Notes under the pieces: model-generated
What the model was told of the DNA's origin: nothing
Database searches by the model: none
What the model saw: only the letters and a program-made list of their open reading frames with translations
Program-made: the position numbers and the translations under genes
NCBI GenBank assembly: GCA_001899205.1
Contig: MKVL01000038.1
Coordinates: forward strand, 311,938-375,937
Reading direction: 5' to 3'
Source: Mesorhizobium sp. 65-26
Lineage (GTDB): Bacteria > Pseudomonadota > Alphaproteobacteria > Rhizobiales > Rhizobiaceae
Length of the DNA stretch: 64,000 bases
Part shown: in pieces, positions 8,431 to 16,891 of the stretch
Position numbering within the stretch: position 1 is the stretch's first letter
Layout of the letters: each line of letters begins with the position of its first letter

Positions 8431-9387
8431 ATGACCCTATCCGCGACAGTCCATTCCGACGCGACGAACCAGGCGGCAGACGCCTGGCGACGCCAGACAT
8501 CCCTGCGCCGGCTCTACACGACCCTCGGGGTCGGCCTGTTGCTCGTCGCCCTTGCCGGAACCATGTGGTTCGCCGACGAAGCCAATGCCGGTCACTTCTT
8601 CGAGCGGCTGCCCCACATACTGGACTTCCTGAGCTGGCTCGTCCCCAAGGACTGGAACGACGTCTGGCGGGCCCTGTTCGACATCGCCTCCCCGCATGAC
8701 AACGGCACCCAGGAATATAATTTCCCGCTCGGACGAGCCTATGTCTGGGGCAATTTCTACATCCCCGAATATTTCGAGCTGATGCTGACCACGCTCAACG
8801 TGGCGCTGGTCTCGACTTTCATCGGTTTCGTCTTCGCCGTACCCTTCTCCTTCATCGCCGCGCGCAACCTGACGCCGCATCCCGTCTTGAGGCTCATCGT
8901 CAAGCGGTTCATGGAACTGCTGCGCGCCTTTCCCGAGATCGTCATCGCCGGCCTGTTCGCGGCCATCGTCTCGATCGGCCCGATCGCCGCCATCATCGCC
9001 ATCGGCCTGCATTCGATCGGCGCCCTGGGCAAGCTGTTCTACGAGATCAACGAGAACATCGACATGCGCGCCGAGGAGGGCCTTCGGGCCGTCGGCGCCA
9101 ACTGGTTCGAGCGCGTGCGCTTCGCCGACCTGCCGCAGGTGCTGCCCAATTTCATGTCCTATACGCTGCTGCGCATCGAGATCAACGTTCGCGCCTCGAC
9201 CATCATCGGCGCCGTCGGCGGCGGCGGTATCGGCGAGGAGCTGAAGCTGTCCATCTCGCGTGGCTTCGGCGCCAAGACGCTGGCGCTGGTGCTGCTCCTG
9301 TTCACGACGATCTTCCTCATCGACCAGTTCTCCGCCTGGCTGCGCCGCAAGCTCGTCGGCGAGCAGGCCTTCGCGACGGGGGCGTGA
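8431..9387 (+). CDS. phnE: PhnE, phosphonate ABC importer permease (first copy)
   Basis: This is a 318-residue inner-membrane permease. One N-terminal membrane segment (about 31-48) is followed by a periplasmic stretch of about 60 residues and then the permease core. The cytoplasmic coupling loop EGLRAVGANWFERVRFADLPQVLPN and the segment ASTIIGAVGGGGIGEEL are characteristic of PhnE. It pairs with the second PhnE downstream to form a heterodimeric channel for phosphonate. Its stop overlaps or abuts the next gene (GTGA, or ATG two bases later). Confidence 0.94.
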   Translation: MTLSATVHSDATNQAADAWRRQTSLRRLYTTLGVGLLLVALAGTMWFADEANAGHFFERLPHILDFLSWLVPKDWNDVWRALFDIASPHDNGTQEYNFPLGRAYVWGNFYIPEYFELMLTTLNVALVSTFIGFVFAVPFSFIAARNLTPHPVLRLIVKRFMELLRAFPEIVIAGLFAAIVSIGPIAAIIAIGLHSIGALGKLFYEINENIDMRAEEGLRAVGANWFERVRFADLPQVLPNFMSYTLLRIEINVRASTIIGAVGGGGIGEELKLSISRGFGAKTLALVLLLFTTIFLIDQFSAWLRRKLVGEQAFATGA

Positions 9388-9389
9388 TC

Positions 9390-10757
9390 ATGGCGACGAT
9401 GACAGCCGACGAAATCCAGGCCATCGAGGAACGCTTCCCGCAGGTGTTCCAGCGGCCGATGCACAAGCGCTTCGGCCCGCTGCTGATGCTGGCCGGAACG
9501 CTTCTCTACCTCGTCTATGCCGTGTGGTTCTTCAACCTGCCGCAGGTTCTGCGGGAATCGCACTGGGAGCGCCTGCCGCTCTTCCTGACGCAATGGATCA
9601 GCTATGACGTGCAGCCGATCTTCCCGCTCGACGCCCCGCAGATCACGGCCAAGTACCCGCGCTTCTCTGTGCTCGGCGCCGATCCGCACCCGGACTGGGT
9701 GAAGACCAACGCCGACGGCTCCGTGACCGTACTGGTCGCGGGCGAGACCCGATCCGTCACCTTCACCAGGACCGAGGCGACGATCATTGCCAACGGCATG
9801 ACGGTGCCGGTCTCGATGGCGTCGGGCAAACCGGTTGTTTCGGGGCCGGTTCCGGACTGGATCACGGCGCATGACGAGGAAGTGGTCGCCGACATGGGCT
9901 TTGCCGGCGAGGTTCGCGTCGCCGCCGATCGCGTCAAGGTGCGCAAGCGTTTCCTCGGATGGGCGAATTTCGTCTTCGACCCGCGTTCGCCCTTCTTCGA
10001 GAAATCGGCCGGCGAGGTGATCTCGCTGATCGTCTCGGGACCTGAGCTGAAGCCCGGCACATCCAACCTCGCCCTGGCCATCGACAACATCTGGTACAAC
10101 AGCCAGTGGCAGCACGGGGACGTCTGGACGAAACTGCTGCAGACCATCGTCATGGCGTTTCTCGGCACGCTGCTCGGCGGCATCGTCGCCTTCCCGCTCG
10201 CCTTCTTCGCGGCGCGCAACATCACGCCGAGCCGGCTGGCCAACCAGGTGCTGAAGCGCTTCTTCGACTTCATGCGCTCCATCGACATGCTGATCTGGGC
10301 GCTGTTCTTCACCCGCGCCTTCGGGCCCGGCCCGCTGGCGGGAAGTGCCGCGATCTTCTTCACCGAGATCGGCACGCTCGGCAAAACCTATTCCGAGGCG
10401 CTGGAGAACATCGACGAGAAGCCGCGCGAGGGCGTGCTCTCGACGGGCGCCGACAACCTCATGGTTCAGCGCTACGGCGTGCTGCCGGAAGTGATCCCGG
10501 TGTTCATCAGCCAGACGCTATACCAGTGGGAATCCAACACGCGCGGCGCCACGATCATCGGCGCGGTCGGCGCCGGCGGCATCGGCCTGAAGCTGTGGGA
10601 GGCGATGCGCACCAACTCCAACTGGGCCAACGTGTTCTACATGGTGCTGCTGATCCTGCTTGTCGTCTTCATCTTCGACAACATTTCCAGCTTCCTGCGC
10701 CGCAGGCTGAGCCGCACCATTCACGACTACAACAGGCTGCAGGCCGAGCGGAGTTAG
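9390..10757 (+). CDS. phnE: PhnE, phosphonate ABC importer permease (second, enlarged copy)
   Basis: This is a 455-residue permease, far longer than the roughly 260-280 residues of E. coli PhnE. The permease core sits in the C-terminal half with the coupling loop EGVLSTGADNLMVQRYGVLPEVIPV and GATIIGAVGAGGIGLKL. Between the first membrane segment (about 30-47) and the next (about 250-270) is a soluble, probably periplasmic, insertion of about 190 residues. ATG 9390 is preferred to GTG 9384 because GGGGG lies 7-11 bases before it. It ends the phn block and is followed by a strong hairpin. Confidence 0.93.
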   Translation: MATMTADEIQAIEERFPQVFQRPMHKRFGPLLMLAGTLLYLVYAVWFFNLPQVLRESHWERLPLFLTQWISYDVQPIFPLDAPQITAKYPRFSVLGADPHPDWVKTNADGSVTVLVAGETRSVTFTRTEATIIANGMTVPVSMASGKPVVSGPVPDWITAHDEEVVADMGFAGEVRVAADRVKVRKRFLGWANFVFDPRSPFFEKSAGEVISLIVSGPELKPGTSNLALAIDNIWYNSQWQHGDVWTKLLQTIVMAFLGTLLGGIVAFPLAFFAARNITPSRLANQVLKRFFDFMRSIDMLIWALFFTRAFGPGPLAGSAAIFFTEIGTLGKTYSEALENIDEKPREGVLSTGADNLMVQRYGVLPEVIPVFISQTLYQWESNTRGATIIGAVGAGGIGLKLWEAMRTNSNWANVFYMVLLILLVVFIFDNISSFLRRRLSRTIHDYNRLQAERS

Positions 10758-10762
10758 CCCAG

Positions 10763-10799
10763 ACTTCGTCATCCTCGGCTTGACCGAGGATGACGAAGT
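10763..10799. terminator. Strong bidirectional hairpin between convergent genes
   Basis: A perfect 16-base-pair stem (ACTTCGTCATCCTCGG and its inverse) encloses a 5-base loop. It starts 5 bases after the phnE stop and ends 8 bases before the stop of the opposing isomerase gene. It has no T tract, but the position suits a two-way terminator or 3'-end stabiliser. Confidence 0.75.
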
Positions 10800-10807
10800 G
10801 AGTGGCT

Positions 10808-11659
10808 TTAAGCCGCCTTCTTCCACCCATCCCGGATATGCTTGTATCCGTCGCGGTAGACCGCCTCGGGTGTCTCCGCGAAATCCCTCCACACCTTGGT
10901 CGCCGCCGCCAGATCCTTGAGCGAGCGGCCGAAGGCCTCGATGGTCAGCCAGCCATCGTAGCCGCTCTTGCGGATCGCGGCGAAAGTCTCCTTCCACGGA
11001 ATGTTGCCGCGTCCCGGAACGCCGCGATCATTCTCGGAGATATGGATGTGGGCGATGTTGCCGACATGGCGCGTATAGGCTCCGATCGGGTCGGCCTCCT
11101 CGATGTTGGCGTGGAAGGTGTCGTACATCGCCTTGATATGCGGCCGGTCGATCGCGTCGATATGCGCCGACAGGTCCGCCATGGTGTTGAGCAGGTAACA
11201 TTCGAAGCGGTTGAGCGCTTCCAGCCCGATGGTCACGTCCTTCGTGCCGGCATGGTCGCCGATCGCTCGCTGCGAGGCGACCGAGCGCTTCTTCTCGGCC
11301 GCGGTCGGCCCGCCGCCGGAGAAGGCGCCGAGCGTCGAATGCAGCGGGCCGCTGAGCGTGCGGGCGCCGAGCGCGTCGGCACAGTCGATGGCCCATTTCA
11401 TGTAATCGACGCCCGCCTTGCGCGTCGCGGCGTCGGGCGAGATCAGGTTCATCGCCGGATCGCCCATCGCCGACACGGCAGTACGTTCCAGGCCGATGCG
11501 ATCCAGCAGGTCGCCGAGCTTCCTGTAGTCGTCCGGCTTGCCGACGAAGACTGGTATTTCAACGCCGTCGAAGCCCGTTGCCTTGATGTCCCTCAGCAGC
11601 GCCTCGTGCTTCGTCGAAACGCTGGTCGTCCACAAGAACATGCACATGCCGATCTTCAT
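10808..11659 (-). CDS. TIM-barrel sugar isomerase/epimerase (tagatose/psicose 3-epimerase-like)
   Basis: This is a 283-residue AP-endonuclease-2-type TIM barrel. The four metal ligands expected for ketose 3-epimerases are present: E147 (IGLEALNRFECY), D180 (MYDTFHANIEE), H206 (HIHISEND) and E241 (WLTIEAFG). Such enzymes move a proton next to a keto group of a sugar. ATG 11659 is chosen because GGGAGG lies 7 bases upstream; an ATG two codons earlier is too close to it. It is the last gene of a leftward unit with a Gfo/Idh dehydrogenase and a second isomerase, pointing to metabolism of an oxidised (keto) sugar. Confidence 0.85.
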   Translation of the reverse strand: MKIGMCMFLWTTSVSTKHEALLRDIKATGFDGVEIPVFVGKPDDYRKLGDLLDRIGLERTAVSAMGDPAMNLISPDAATRKAGVDYMKWAIDCADALGARTLSGPLHSTLGAFSGGGPTAAEKKRSVASQRAIGDHAGTKDVTIGLEALNRFECYLLNTMADLSAHIDAIDRPHIKAMYDTFHANIEEADPIGAYTRHVGNIAHIHISENDRGVPGRGNIPWKETFAAIRKSGYDGWLTIEAFGRSLKDLAAATKVWRDFAETPEAVYRDGYKHIRDGWKKAA

Positions 11660-11711
11660 CGACATCCCTCCCCCGGTTTGGCGGCCAGCCACCACTTGCG
11701 AAGGCGGGCCA

Positions 11712-11870
11712 CACTCCCCCTCATCCGGCACTTCGCGGCCACCTTCTCCCCACTGCGGAGAAGCGAGGCGTCAGCGCCTGTCACTCCTCTCCCCCTCGGA
11801 GAGAGGTCGGATTGCCCCGAATTGCGTTTGCAATTCGGCTGGCAATCCGGGCGAAAGGGCGCCGTCGCTT
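11712..11870. repeat. Palindrome-rich intergenic repeat
   Basis: The gap between the two leftward genes holds CT-rich repeat blocks (ACTCCCCCTCATCCGG, CTTCTCCCCACTGCGGAGAAG, CCTCTCCCCCTCGGAGAGAGG), the last two being small hairpins. A perfect 9-base-pair stem at 11818-11839 (CCGAATTGC-GTTT-GCAATTCGG) follows. No gene is visible in it. Confidence 0.6.
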
Positions 11871-11871
11871 G

Positions 11872-13059
11872 CTAAAGCCTGGTCCACGCCCCATTCTTCT
11901 TCGACGACTTCACGCAGGCCTCGATGAAGGCCATGCCCTCGACGCCATCCTCGATCGTCGGAAACACCACGTCCTTGCCCGGCTTGCCGCCCTTCCTGCG
12001 CGCCGCGCGGATGGCGCGGGCCGCTTCCTGGTAGATGTTGGCGAAACCCTCGAGGTAGCCCTCGGGATGGCCGGACGGAACGCGGCTGACCCGCGCCGCG
12101 ACCGGCATCGCGCCGGCGCCGGCCCGCGTCAGCAACTGCTTCGGCTGGCCGAACGGCGTGTACCAGAGATAGTTCGGGTCGGCTTGCACCCATTCCAGGC
12201 CGCCCTTCGAGCCGTAGATGCGCAGCTTCAGCCCGTTCTCATGGCCGGGCGCCACCTGGCTGGCCCAGATCATGCCTTTCGCCGGATGCGTCTTTCCGAC
12301 CGGTTTGAACCGCAGCATCACGTTGACGTTGTCGTCGAGCTGGCGCCCCGGCACGAAGGCGTCGAGGTCGGCCGACAGCGAATCCAGCTCCAGCCCGGAG
12401 ACGAAGCGGGCGAGGTTGTAGGCATGGGTTCCGATGTCGCCAAGCGCACCACCGGCGCCGGCCTGCTTGGGGTCCGAGCGCCACGAGGCCTGCTTCTGGC
12501 CGGTGGCCGCCAGGTCTTCCGTCAGCCAGTCCTGCGGATATTCGGACTGCACGATGCGGATGTTGCCGAGCAGGCCCTTGGCGACCATCTCGCGCGCCTG
12601 CCGGACCATCGGATAGGCCGTGTAGTTGTGCGTCAGCACGAAGACCTTGCCGGTCTTCTCGACAACCGCGGCAAGCTTCTTCGCCTCGGCCAGCGATGTC
12701 GCCAGCGGCTTGTCGCAGATGACGTGGATGCCGGCCTCGAGAAAGGCTTTGGCGGCAGGAACGTGGACGTTGTTGGGCGTCACGATCGCAACCGCCTCGA
12801 TGCCGTCCGGCCGCGTCGCTTCCGCCTTGGCCATCTCGGCATAGGACGTATAGCTGCGCTCGGGATCGAGCCCGAGCTCGGCGGCGGACGCCTTGGCGCG
12901 GGCGGGATCGGACGACAGCGCGCCAGCAACCAGCACGAAATCATTGTCCATGCGCGCCGCGATCCGATGCACGCCGCCGATGAAGGCTCCCTGCCCGCCA
13001 CCAACCATGCCGTAGCGGATCGGCCCGCCGGCTGTTTCCGATTTCGATGCGCCGACCAT
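11872..13059 (-). CDS. Gfo/Idh/MocA-family sugar dehydrogenase
   Basis: This is a 395-residue NAD(P)-dependent oxidoreductase. The N-terminal Rossmann motif is GMVGGGQGAF (17-26), the family motif is CDKPLA (115-120, usually EKP), and the C-terminal domain has GDIGTHAYN with D208 and H212 in the catalytic region. Members oxidise or reduce polyols and sugars, including 3-keto-sugar formation. GGAGGAG lies 5 bases upstream of ATG 13059. Neighbouring isomerases on both sides suggest a joint route through a keto-sugar, comparable in gene content to YcjR/YcjS-type glycoside pathways; the actual substrate is unknown. Confidence 0.88.
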   Translation of the reverse strand: MVGASKSETAGGPIRYGMVGGGQGAFIGGVHRIAARMDNDFVLVAGALSSDPARAKASAAELGLDPERSYTSYAEMAKAEATRPDGIEAVAIVTPNNVHVPAAKAFLEAGIHVICDKPLATSLAEAKKLAAVVEKTGKVFVLTHNYTAYPMVRQAREMVAKGLLGNIRIVQSEYPQDWLTEDLAATGQKQASWRSDPKQAGAGGALGDIGTHAYNLARFVSGLELDSLSADLDAFVPGRQLDDNVNVMLRFKPVGKTHPAKGMIWASQVAPGHENGLKLRIYGSKGGLEWVQADPNYLWYTPFGQPKQLLTRAGAGAMPVAARVSRVPSGHPEGYLEGFANIYQEAARAIRAARRKGGKPGKDVVFPTIEDGVEGMAFIEACVKSSKKNGAWTRL

Positions 13060-13081
13060 TCTTCTCCTCCATTGTCTTGGA

Positions 13082-13203
13082 TCCCCCTCGCCCTCGTGGG
13101 AAGGGTAGCCGCAGCGCCGGATGGCCAATGACGCGGAGCCGCACGGCCCGCGCCCCTCTCCTGTCCGCTGCGCGGATCGACCCTCCCTTCAAGAGGGAGG
13201 GAA
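13082..13203. repeat. Palindromic repeat element
   Basis: The left arm CCCTCGCCCTCGTGGGAAGGGTAG and the right arm GGATCGACCCTCCCTTCAAGAG are imperfect inverses around a GC-rich centre, like the element at the end of phnJ. It fills the gap between the isomerase stop and the Gfo/Idh start. Confidence 0.65.
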
Positions 13204-13211
13204 AGCAAGCA

Positions 13212-14267
13212 TCAAATCCCCATCATGGCGCGCAGCAGCTTCTTGTCGGTGGCGCCGCCGGCAAAGTCGTCGAACGCCTTTTCCGTCACCCGGATGATGT
13301 GATGCTGGATGAAGGGTGCGCCTTCCGCCGCTCCATCCTCGGGGTGCTTCAGGCAGCATTCCCATTCCAGCACTGCCCAGGAATCGTAGTTGTGCTGCGT
13401 GAGCTTGGAGAAGATGCCGCTGAAATCCACCTGTCCGTCACCCAGCGAGCGGAACCGGCCGGCCCGGTTGACCCAGCCCTGATAGCCTGAATAGACGCCC
13501 TGCCGGCCGGTCGGGTTGAATTCCGCGTCCTTGACGTGAAACGCCTTGATCCGCTCGTGGTAGATGTCGATGAACTGGAGATAGTCGAGCTGCTGCAGCA
13601 GGAAGTGCGACGGATCGTAGTTGATGTTGCAACGCTTGTGGCCGCCGACCGCGTCAAGGAACATCTCGAAGGTCGCGCCATCGAAAACGTCCTCGCCGGG
13701 ATGGATTTCGTAGCCGACGTCGACGCCATTATCCTCGTAGACGTCGAGGATCGGCTTCCAGCGCTTGCCGAGCTCGGAGAACGCTTCCTCGATGAGCCCC
13801 GCCGGCCGCTGCGGCCAGGGATAGAGATAGGGGAAGGCGAGCGCACCCGAGAAGGTAACCGAGGTCTTGAGGCCCAGGTTCCTCGATGCCTTCGCGCCGA
13901 ACTTCATCTGCTCGACAGCCCACTTCTGTCGCGCCTTCGGGTTGTTGTGCACCGAGGCCGGCGCGAAGCCGTCGAACTGCGCGTCATAGGCCGGGTGCAC
14001 GGCGACCAGTTGCCCCTGGAGATGCGTCGACAGCTCGGTGATCTCGACGCCAGCGTCGGCGCAGATGCCCTTCACCTCGTCGCAATAGGCCTTCGACGAG
14101 GCTGCCTTCTCCAGGTCGAACAGACGCCCGTCCCAGGTCGGGATCTGCACCCCCTTGTAGCCCAGGCTGGCCGCCCATTTGGCGATCGACGGCAGTGAGT
14201 TGAACGGCGCGGCATCCCCCGCGAACTGCGCCAGGAACAGGCCCGGACCCTTCATCGTCGTCGGCAT
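13212..14267 (-). CDS. TIM-barrel sugar isomerase/epimerase (YcjR-type)
   Basis: This is a 351-residue AP-endonuclease-2-fold protein. The likely metal ligands are E187 (GYEIHPGED), D218 (INYDPSHF), H244 (AFHVKDAE) and E301 (AVLEWECC). IHPGED and DPSHF are typical of the longer isomerases found beside Gfo/Idh dehydrogenases. The start at 14267 has GGGAGG 9 bases upstream; the ATG three codons earlier overlaps that ribosome site. It is the first gene of the leftward unit (isomerase, dehydrogenase, isomerase) and is transcribed from the promoter/operator at 14372-14401. Confidence 0.86.
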   Translation of the reverse strand: MPTTMKGPGLFLAQFAGDAAPFNSLPSIAKWAASLGYKGVQIPTWDGRLFDLEKAASSKAYCDEVKGICADAGVEITELSTHLQGQLVAVHPAYDAQFDGFAPASVHNNPKARQKWAVEQMKFGAKASRNLGLKTSVTFSGALAFPYLYPWPQRPAGLIEEAFSELGKRWKPILDVYEDNGVDVGYEIHPGEDVFDGATFEMFLDAVGGHKRCNINYDPSHFLLQQLDYLQFIDIYHERIKAFHVKDAEFNPTGRQGVYSGYQGWVNRAGRFRSLGDGQVDFSGIFSKLTQHNYDSWAVLEWECCLKHPEDGAAEGAPFIQHHIIRVTEKAFDDFAGGATDKKLLRAMMGI

Positions 14268-14371
14268 TTCTCGCATCCTCCCTTAGCGCGACCGAACGTG
14301 GCGCCCGGCACAGGTTGCGGCCGGCCCGCCACGGTCTCATGCATGGCGCGTCCGCGCCTTGCCTCCCATTC

Positions 14372-14401
14372 TGGTATTACCAAATATGCAGCATTGGTCA
14401 A
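14372..14401 (-). promoter_or_regulatory. Promoter with overlapping TGGT-N3-ACCA operator (leftward)
   Basis: Read leftward, TTGACC (14401-14396) and TAATAC (14379-14374) are 16 bases apart, a good sigma-70 promoter ending about 100 bases before the isomerase start. The -10 box lies within TGGTATTACCA (14372-14382), an inverted repeat of the FadR-subfamily GntR type. The same operator sequence, again over TAATAC, occurs at 30969-30979. Confidence 0.65.
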
Positions 14402-14551
14402 GCCATGCAATCATTGCCAGGCGCGCTGGGCCTTTTCACAAATTCTCATTATAGCTCAATATAATCAATCAAATAGACATCAAATGAAGTTCCTTATGCG
14501 AACTTCTTGCCGATCCGGGGAAATTGCTGTAGAGGTCGAAACAGGCCCAAT

Positions 14552-14562
14552 TGGTCGAACCA
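14552..14562 (+). promoter_or_regulatory. TGGT-N3-ACCA operator upstream of rightward operon
   Basis: TGGTCGAACCA with flanks CAAT...GATT lies 107 bases before the isomerase start at 14670 (41 bases before the alternative ATG 14604). It is the rightward counterpart of the site at 14372 in a 402-base divergent region that otherwise holds only AT-rich promoter sequence. The candidate regulator is the GntR protein encoded in this operon. Confidence 0.55.
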
Positions 14563-14669
14563 GATTGAGGAGAAACGCTGGGGCGCCCTGAGGGGGAGGA
14601 GTCATGCGTGGCCAGGCGGCGACGCAGGTAGCAGGCGAGCCGTACAGGCGAATTTGGGAAGGACTGACG

Positions 14670-15557
14670 ATGCATCTTTCGACGCACAACTGGATGCGAG
14701 CCGAGCCGTTGGAGACGACGCTCAAGCGCATCAAGAAATTCGGCTACGAGTCGATCGAGATTTCCGGCGAGCCCGAACAGTACAAGACCAAGGAGACGCG
14801 CGCGCTGCTGAAGGAGCATGGCATCCGCTGCTGGGGCGCGGTGACCCTGATGCTTGGCGAGCGCAACCTTGCCGCCAAGAACCAGGGCCAGCGCGAACGC
14901 TCGGTGCAATATGTCAAGGACGTGCTGACGATGGTCAGCGAACTCGATGGCGAGATCATCACGCTGGTTCCCGCCACGGTCGGCAAGGTGGTGCCGGACG
15001 GCACCGAGGCCGAGGAATGGGAATGGGTGGTCGACGCCACGCGGGAGTGCTTCACGCACGCCAAGAAGGTCGGCGTCAGGATCGCGATCGAGCCGCTCAA
15101 CCGCTTCGAGACCTATCTGTTCAATCGTGGCGCCCAGGCGCTGGCGCTGGCCGACGCGGTAAGCCCGGAATGCGGCGTCTGCCTCGACGCCTATCATATC
15201 CACATGGAGGAATTTAACGTCTACGACGCGATCCGTAAGATCGGCAAGCGCCTCTACGACTTCCATGTCGCCGACAACAACCGCTTCGCCGCCGGCCTCG
15301 GGCAGATCGACTGGCCCAAGATCGTCGCCACGCTGAAGGAGGTCGGCTACGACGGCGCGCTGACCAACGAATTCGTCGCCCCGGTGGATCGCACGCCCGC
15401 CGCGCCCTATCCGGAAATGGTCGAACGCAATCCTGTCGACATCTCCCCCGAGCAGCTCAAGTTCATTCAGGACCACGGCTCGAGCCTGCTCACCGAGAAA
15501 TTCTACACCGACCAGATGCGCATCAACGCCGAAACGCTGCTGCCGCTGATCAAGTAG
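14670..15557 (+). CDS. TIM-barrel sugar isomerase/epimerase
   Basis: This is a 295-residue AP-endonuclease-2-type TIM barrel with metal ligands E141 (AIEPLNRFETYL), D173 (CLDAYHIHMEE), H199 (DFHVADNN) and E234 (LTNEFVAP), the ketose 3-epimerase pattern. It begins the rightward operon under the operator at 14552. ATG 14670 (AAGGA 8 bases before) gives a normal N-terminus, MHLSTHNWM. An upstream in-frame ATG at 14604 has an even better GGAGGAG and would add 22 residues, so the start is not certain. It is related in sequence to the isomerase at 10808-11659. Confidence 0.85.
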   Translation: MHLSTHNWMRAEPLETTLKRIKKFGYESIEISGEPEQYKTKETRALLKEHGIRCWGAVTLMLGERNLAAKNQGQRERSVQYVKDVLTMVSELDGEIITLVPATVGKVVPDGTEAEEWEWVVDATRECFTHAKKVGVRIAIEPLNRFETYLFNRGAQALALADAVSPECGVCLDAYHIHMEEFNVYDAIRKIGKRLYDFHVADNNRFAAGLGQIDWPKIVATLKEVGYDGALTNEFVAPVDRTPAAPYPEMVERNPVDISPEQLKFIQDHGSSLLTEKFYTDQMRINAETLLPLIK

Positions 15558-15558
15558 G

Positions 15559-15660
15559 GCATGATCCTGAAAAGTTGCAGACTTTTCAGATGAGATCATG
15601 CTTCAAAAACAAAGCCTTAGAGCGGGATAGCCGACTCCCTTTCAGCTCATCCCGCTCTAG
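15559..15660. repeat. RIME-like repeat with two palindromes
   Basis: The first hairpin is GCATGATC + CTGAAAAGT (15559-15575) against ACTTTTCAG (15581-15589) and GATCATGC (15594-15601). The second is TAGAGCGGGAT (15618-15628) against its inverse (15649-15659). This two-palindrome layout is typical of rhizobial intergenic mosaic elements. Confidence 0.75.
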
Positions 15661-15719
15661 TCGATCGTCTGTTGGAATTTGCCCTTCCGCCCTGGTCGGC
15701 GGCAGGGCCGGGGATGAAC

Positions 15720-16889
15720 ATGCGCATCAAAAGCGTCCAAGCCTGGTGGGTCCGCATTCCGATCGAGACGGCGCGTCAGCACCGTAGCGATTTCGGCCAG
15801 GTCACCACCTTCGATGCCGCCATCCTGCGCATCGACACCGATGACGGGCTTGTCGGCTGGGGCGAAGGCAAGAACGCCGCCGGCAGTGCCGGCAGCTATG
15901 GCGCGTTGGTGCATCTGCTGAACCACGAGATCGGCCCGCAACTGATCGGCCGCGACCCGGCCGATCTCGGCATCATCTGGGAGATGCTCTACAATGGCGT
16001 GCGGCACGACAGCGCGGCCCGTTCCGGCCACGCCATGCCGCAACTTGCCAGGCGTGGCCTCACCACCGCCGCCATCAGCGCCGTCGACATCGCGCTCTGG
16101 GACATCCTCGGCAAATCGCTCGGCCAGCCGGTGTGGCGGCTGCTGGGCGGCCGCAAGCTGGACCGCATGCCGGCCTATGCCTCCGGCGGCTGGGCCTCGG
16201 CGGATGCCATCGGAGAACAACTGAAATCCTATCTCGCCAAAGGCGGCTTCAAGGCGCTCAAGATGCGGGTCGGGGCGATGGATGGCGCCGCGCATGTCTC
16301 GGCTACCCGCGTACGCGCCGCGAGGCAGGCGATCGGCCCCGATATCGAGTTGATGGTCGACGCCCACGGCACCTACACGGTCGCCGAGGCCAAGCGCTTC
16401 ATGAACCTCACCGCCGATCTCGACCTGGCCTGGTTCGAGGAACCGATCGTCGCCGACGACAAGCCGGGCATGGCCGAGGTGCGGGCCGCCGGCTCGATCC
16501 CGATCGCCACCGGCGAGAGCGAGGCGACGCGCTATGCCTTCCGCGATCTGGCGGTGCTCAAATCCGCCGACATCTTCCAGCCGGACCCGGCCTTCTGCGG
16601 CGGCATCAGCGAGGCGATGAAGATCGGCACCATCGCCAGCGCCTTCAACCTGCGGCTGGCGCCGCATCTGTGGGCCGGCGCCCCCTGCTTCTTCGCCGGA
16701 CTGCATGTCTGCGCGGCTTCGCCGGCTAGCTTTACGGTGGAATACTCGCTCGGCGCCAATCCGATGATCCACGATCTGATCAAGGAGACTGTCGAAGCAA
16801 AGGACGGTATGATAGCGATCCCGGAAAAGCCCGGATTGGGGTTCACCATTTCCGAGCGATTCCTGGAGGCGCACGCGCAACACGGCTGA
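15720..16889 (+). CDS. Mandelate racemase/muconate lactonizing enzyme family protein
   Basis: This is a 389-residue enolase-superfamily protein. The metal ligands are D214 (MVDAHG), E240 (WFEEPI) and E266 (ATGESEA). The second-strand base motif is K181-x-R183 (ALKMRVG), and a His (H316, APHLWAG) lies at the position used on the other face. Many relatives dehydrate sugar acids. MRIKSVQAWWVRIP gives the normal start, with GGGGAT before ATG 15720; ATG 15714 is an alternative. It follows the isomerase after a RIME-like repeat and ends 2 bases before the GntR gene, so a sugar-acid step in the same route is likely. The substrate is not predictable. Confidence 0.88.
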   Translation: MRIKSVQAWWVRIPIETARQHRSDFGQVTTFDAAILRIDTDDGLVGWGEGKNAAGSAGSYGALVHLLNHEIGPQLIGRDPADLGIIWEMLYNGVRHDSAARSGHAMPQLARRGLTTAAISAVDIALWDILGKSLGQPVWRLLGGRKLDRMPAYASGGWASADAIGEQLKSYLAKGGFKALKMRVGAMDGAAHVSATRVRAARQAIGPDIELMVDAHGTYTVAEAKRFMNLTADLDLAWFEEPIVADDKPGMAEVRAAGSIPIATGESEATRYAFRDLAVLKSADIFQPDPAFCGGISEAMKIGTIASAFNLRLAPHLWAGAPCFFAGLHVCAASPASFTVEYSLGANPMIHDLIKETVEAKDGMIAIPEKPGLGFTISERFLEAHAQHG

Positions 16890-16891
16890 CA

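Noticed and set aside
10763-10799. Hairpin considered as a small RNA or attachment site
   Set aside because: It is a simple perfect stem between two convergent genes with no tRNA or integrase nearby; a terminator is the simpler reading.
11812-13131. 439-codon frame opposite the Gfo/Idh/MocA gene
   Set aside because: Rich in Arg, His and Asp with no recognisable motif; the opposite strand encodes a complete dehydrogenase with its own ribosome site.
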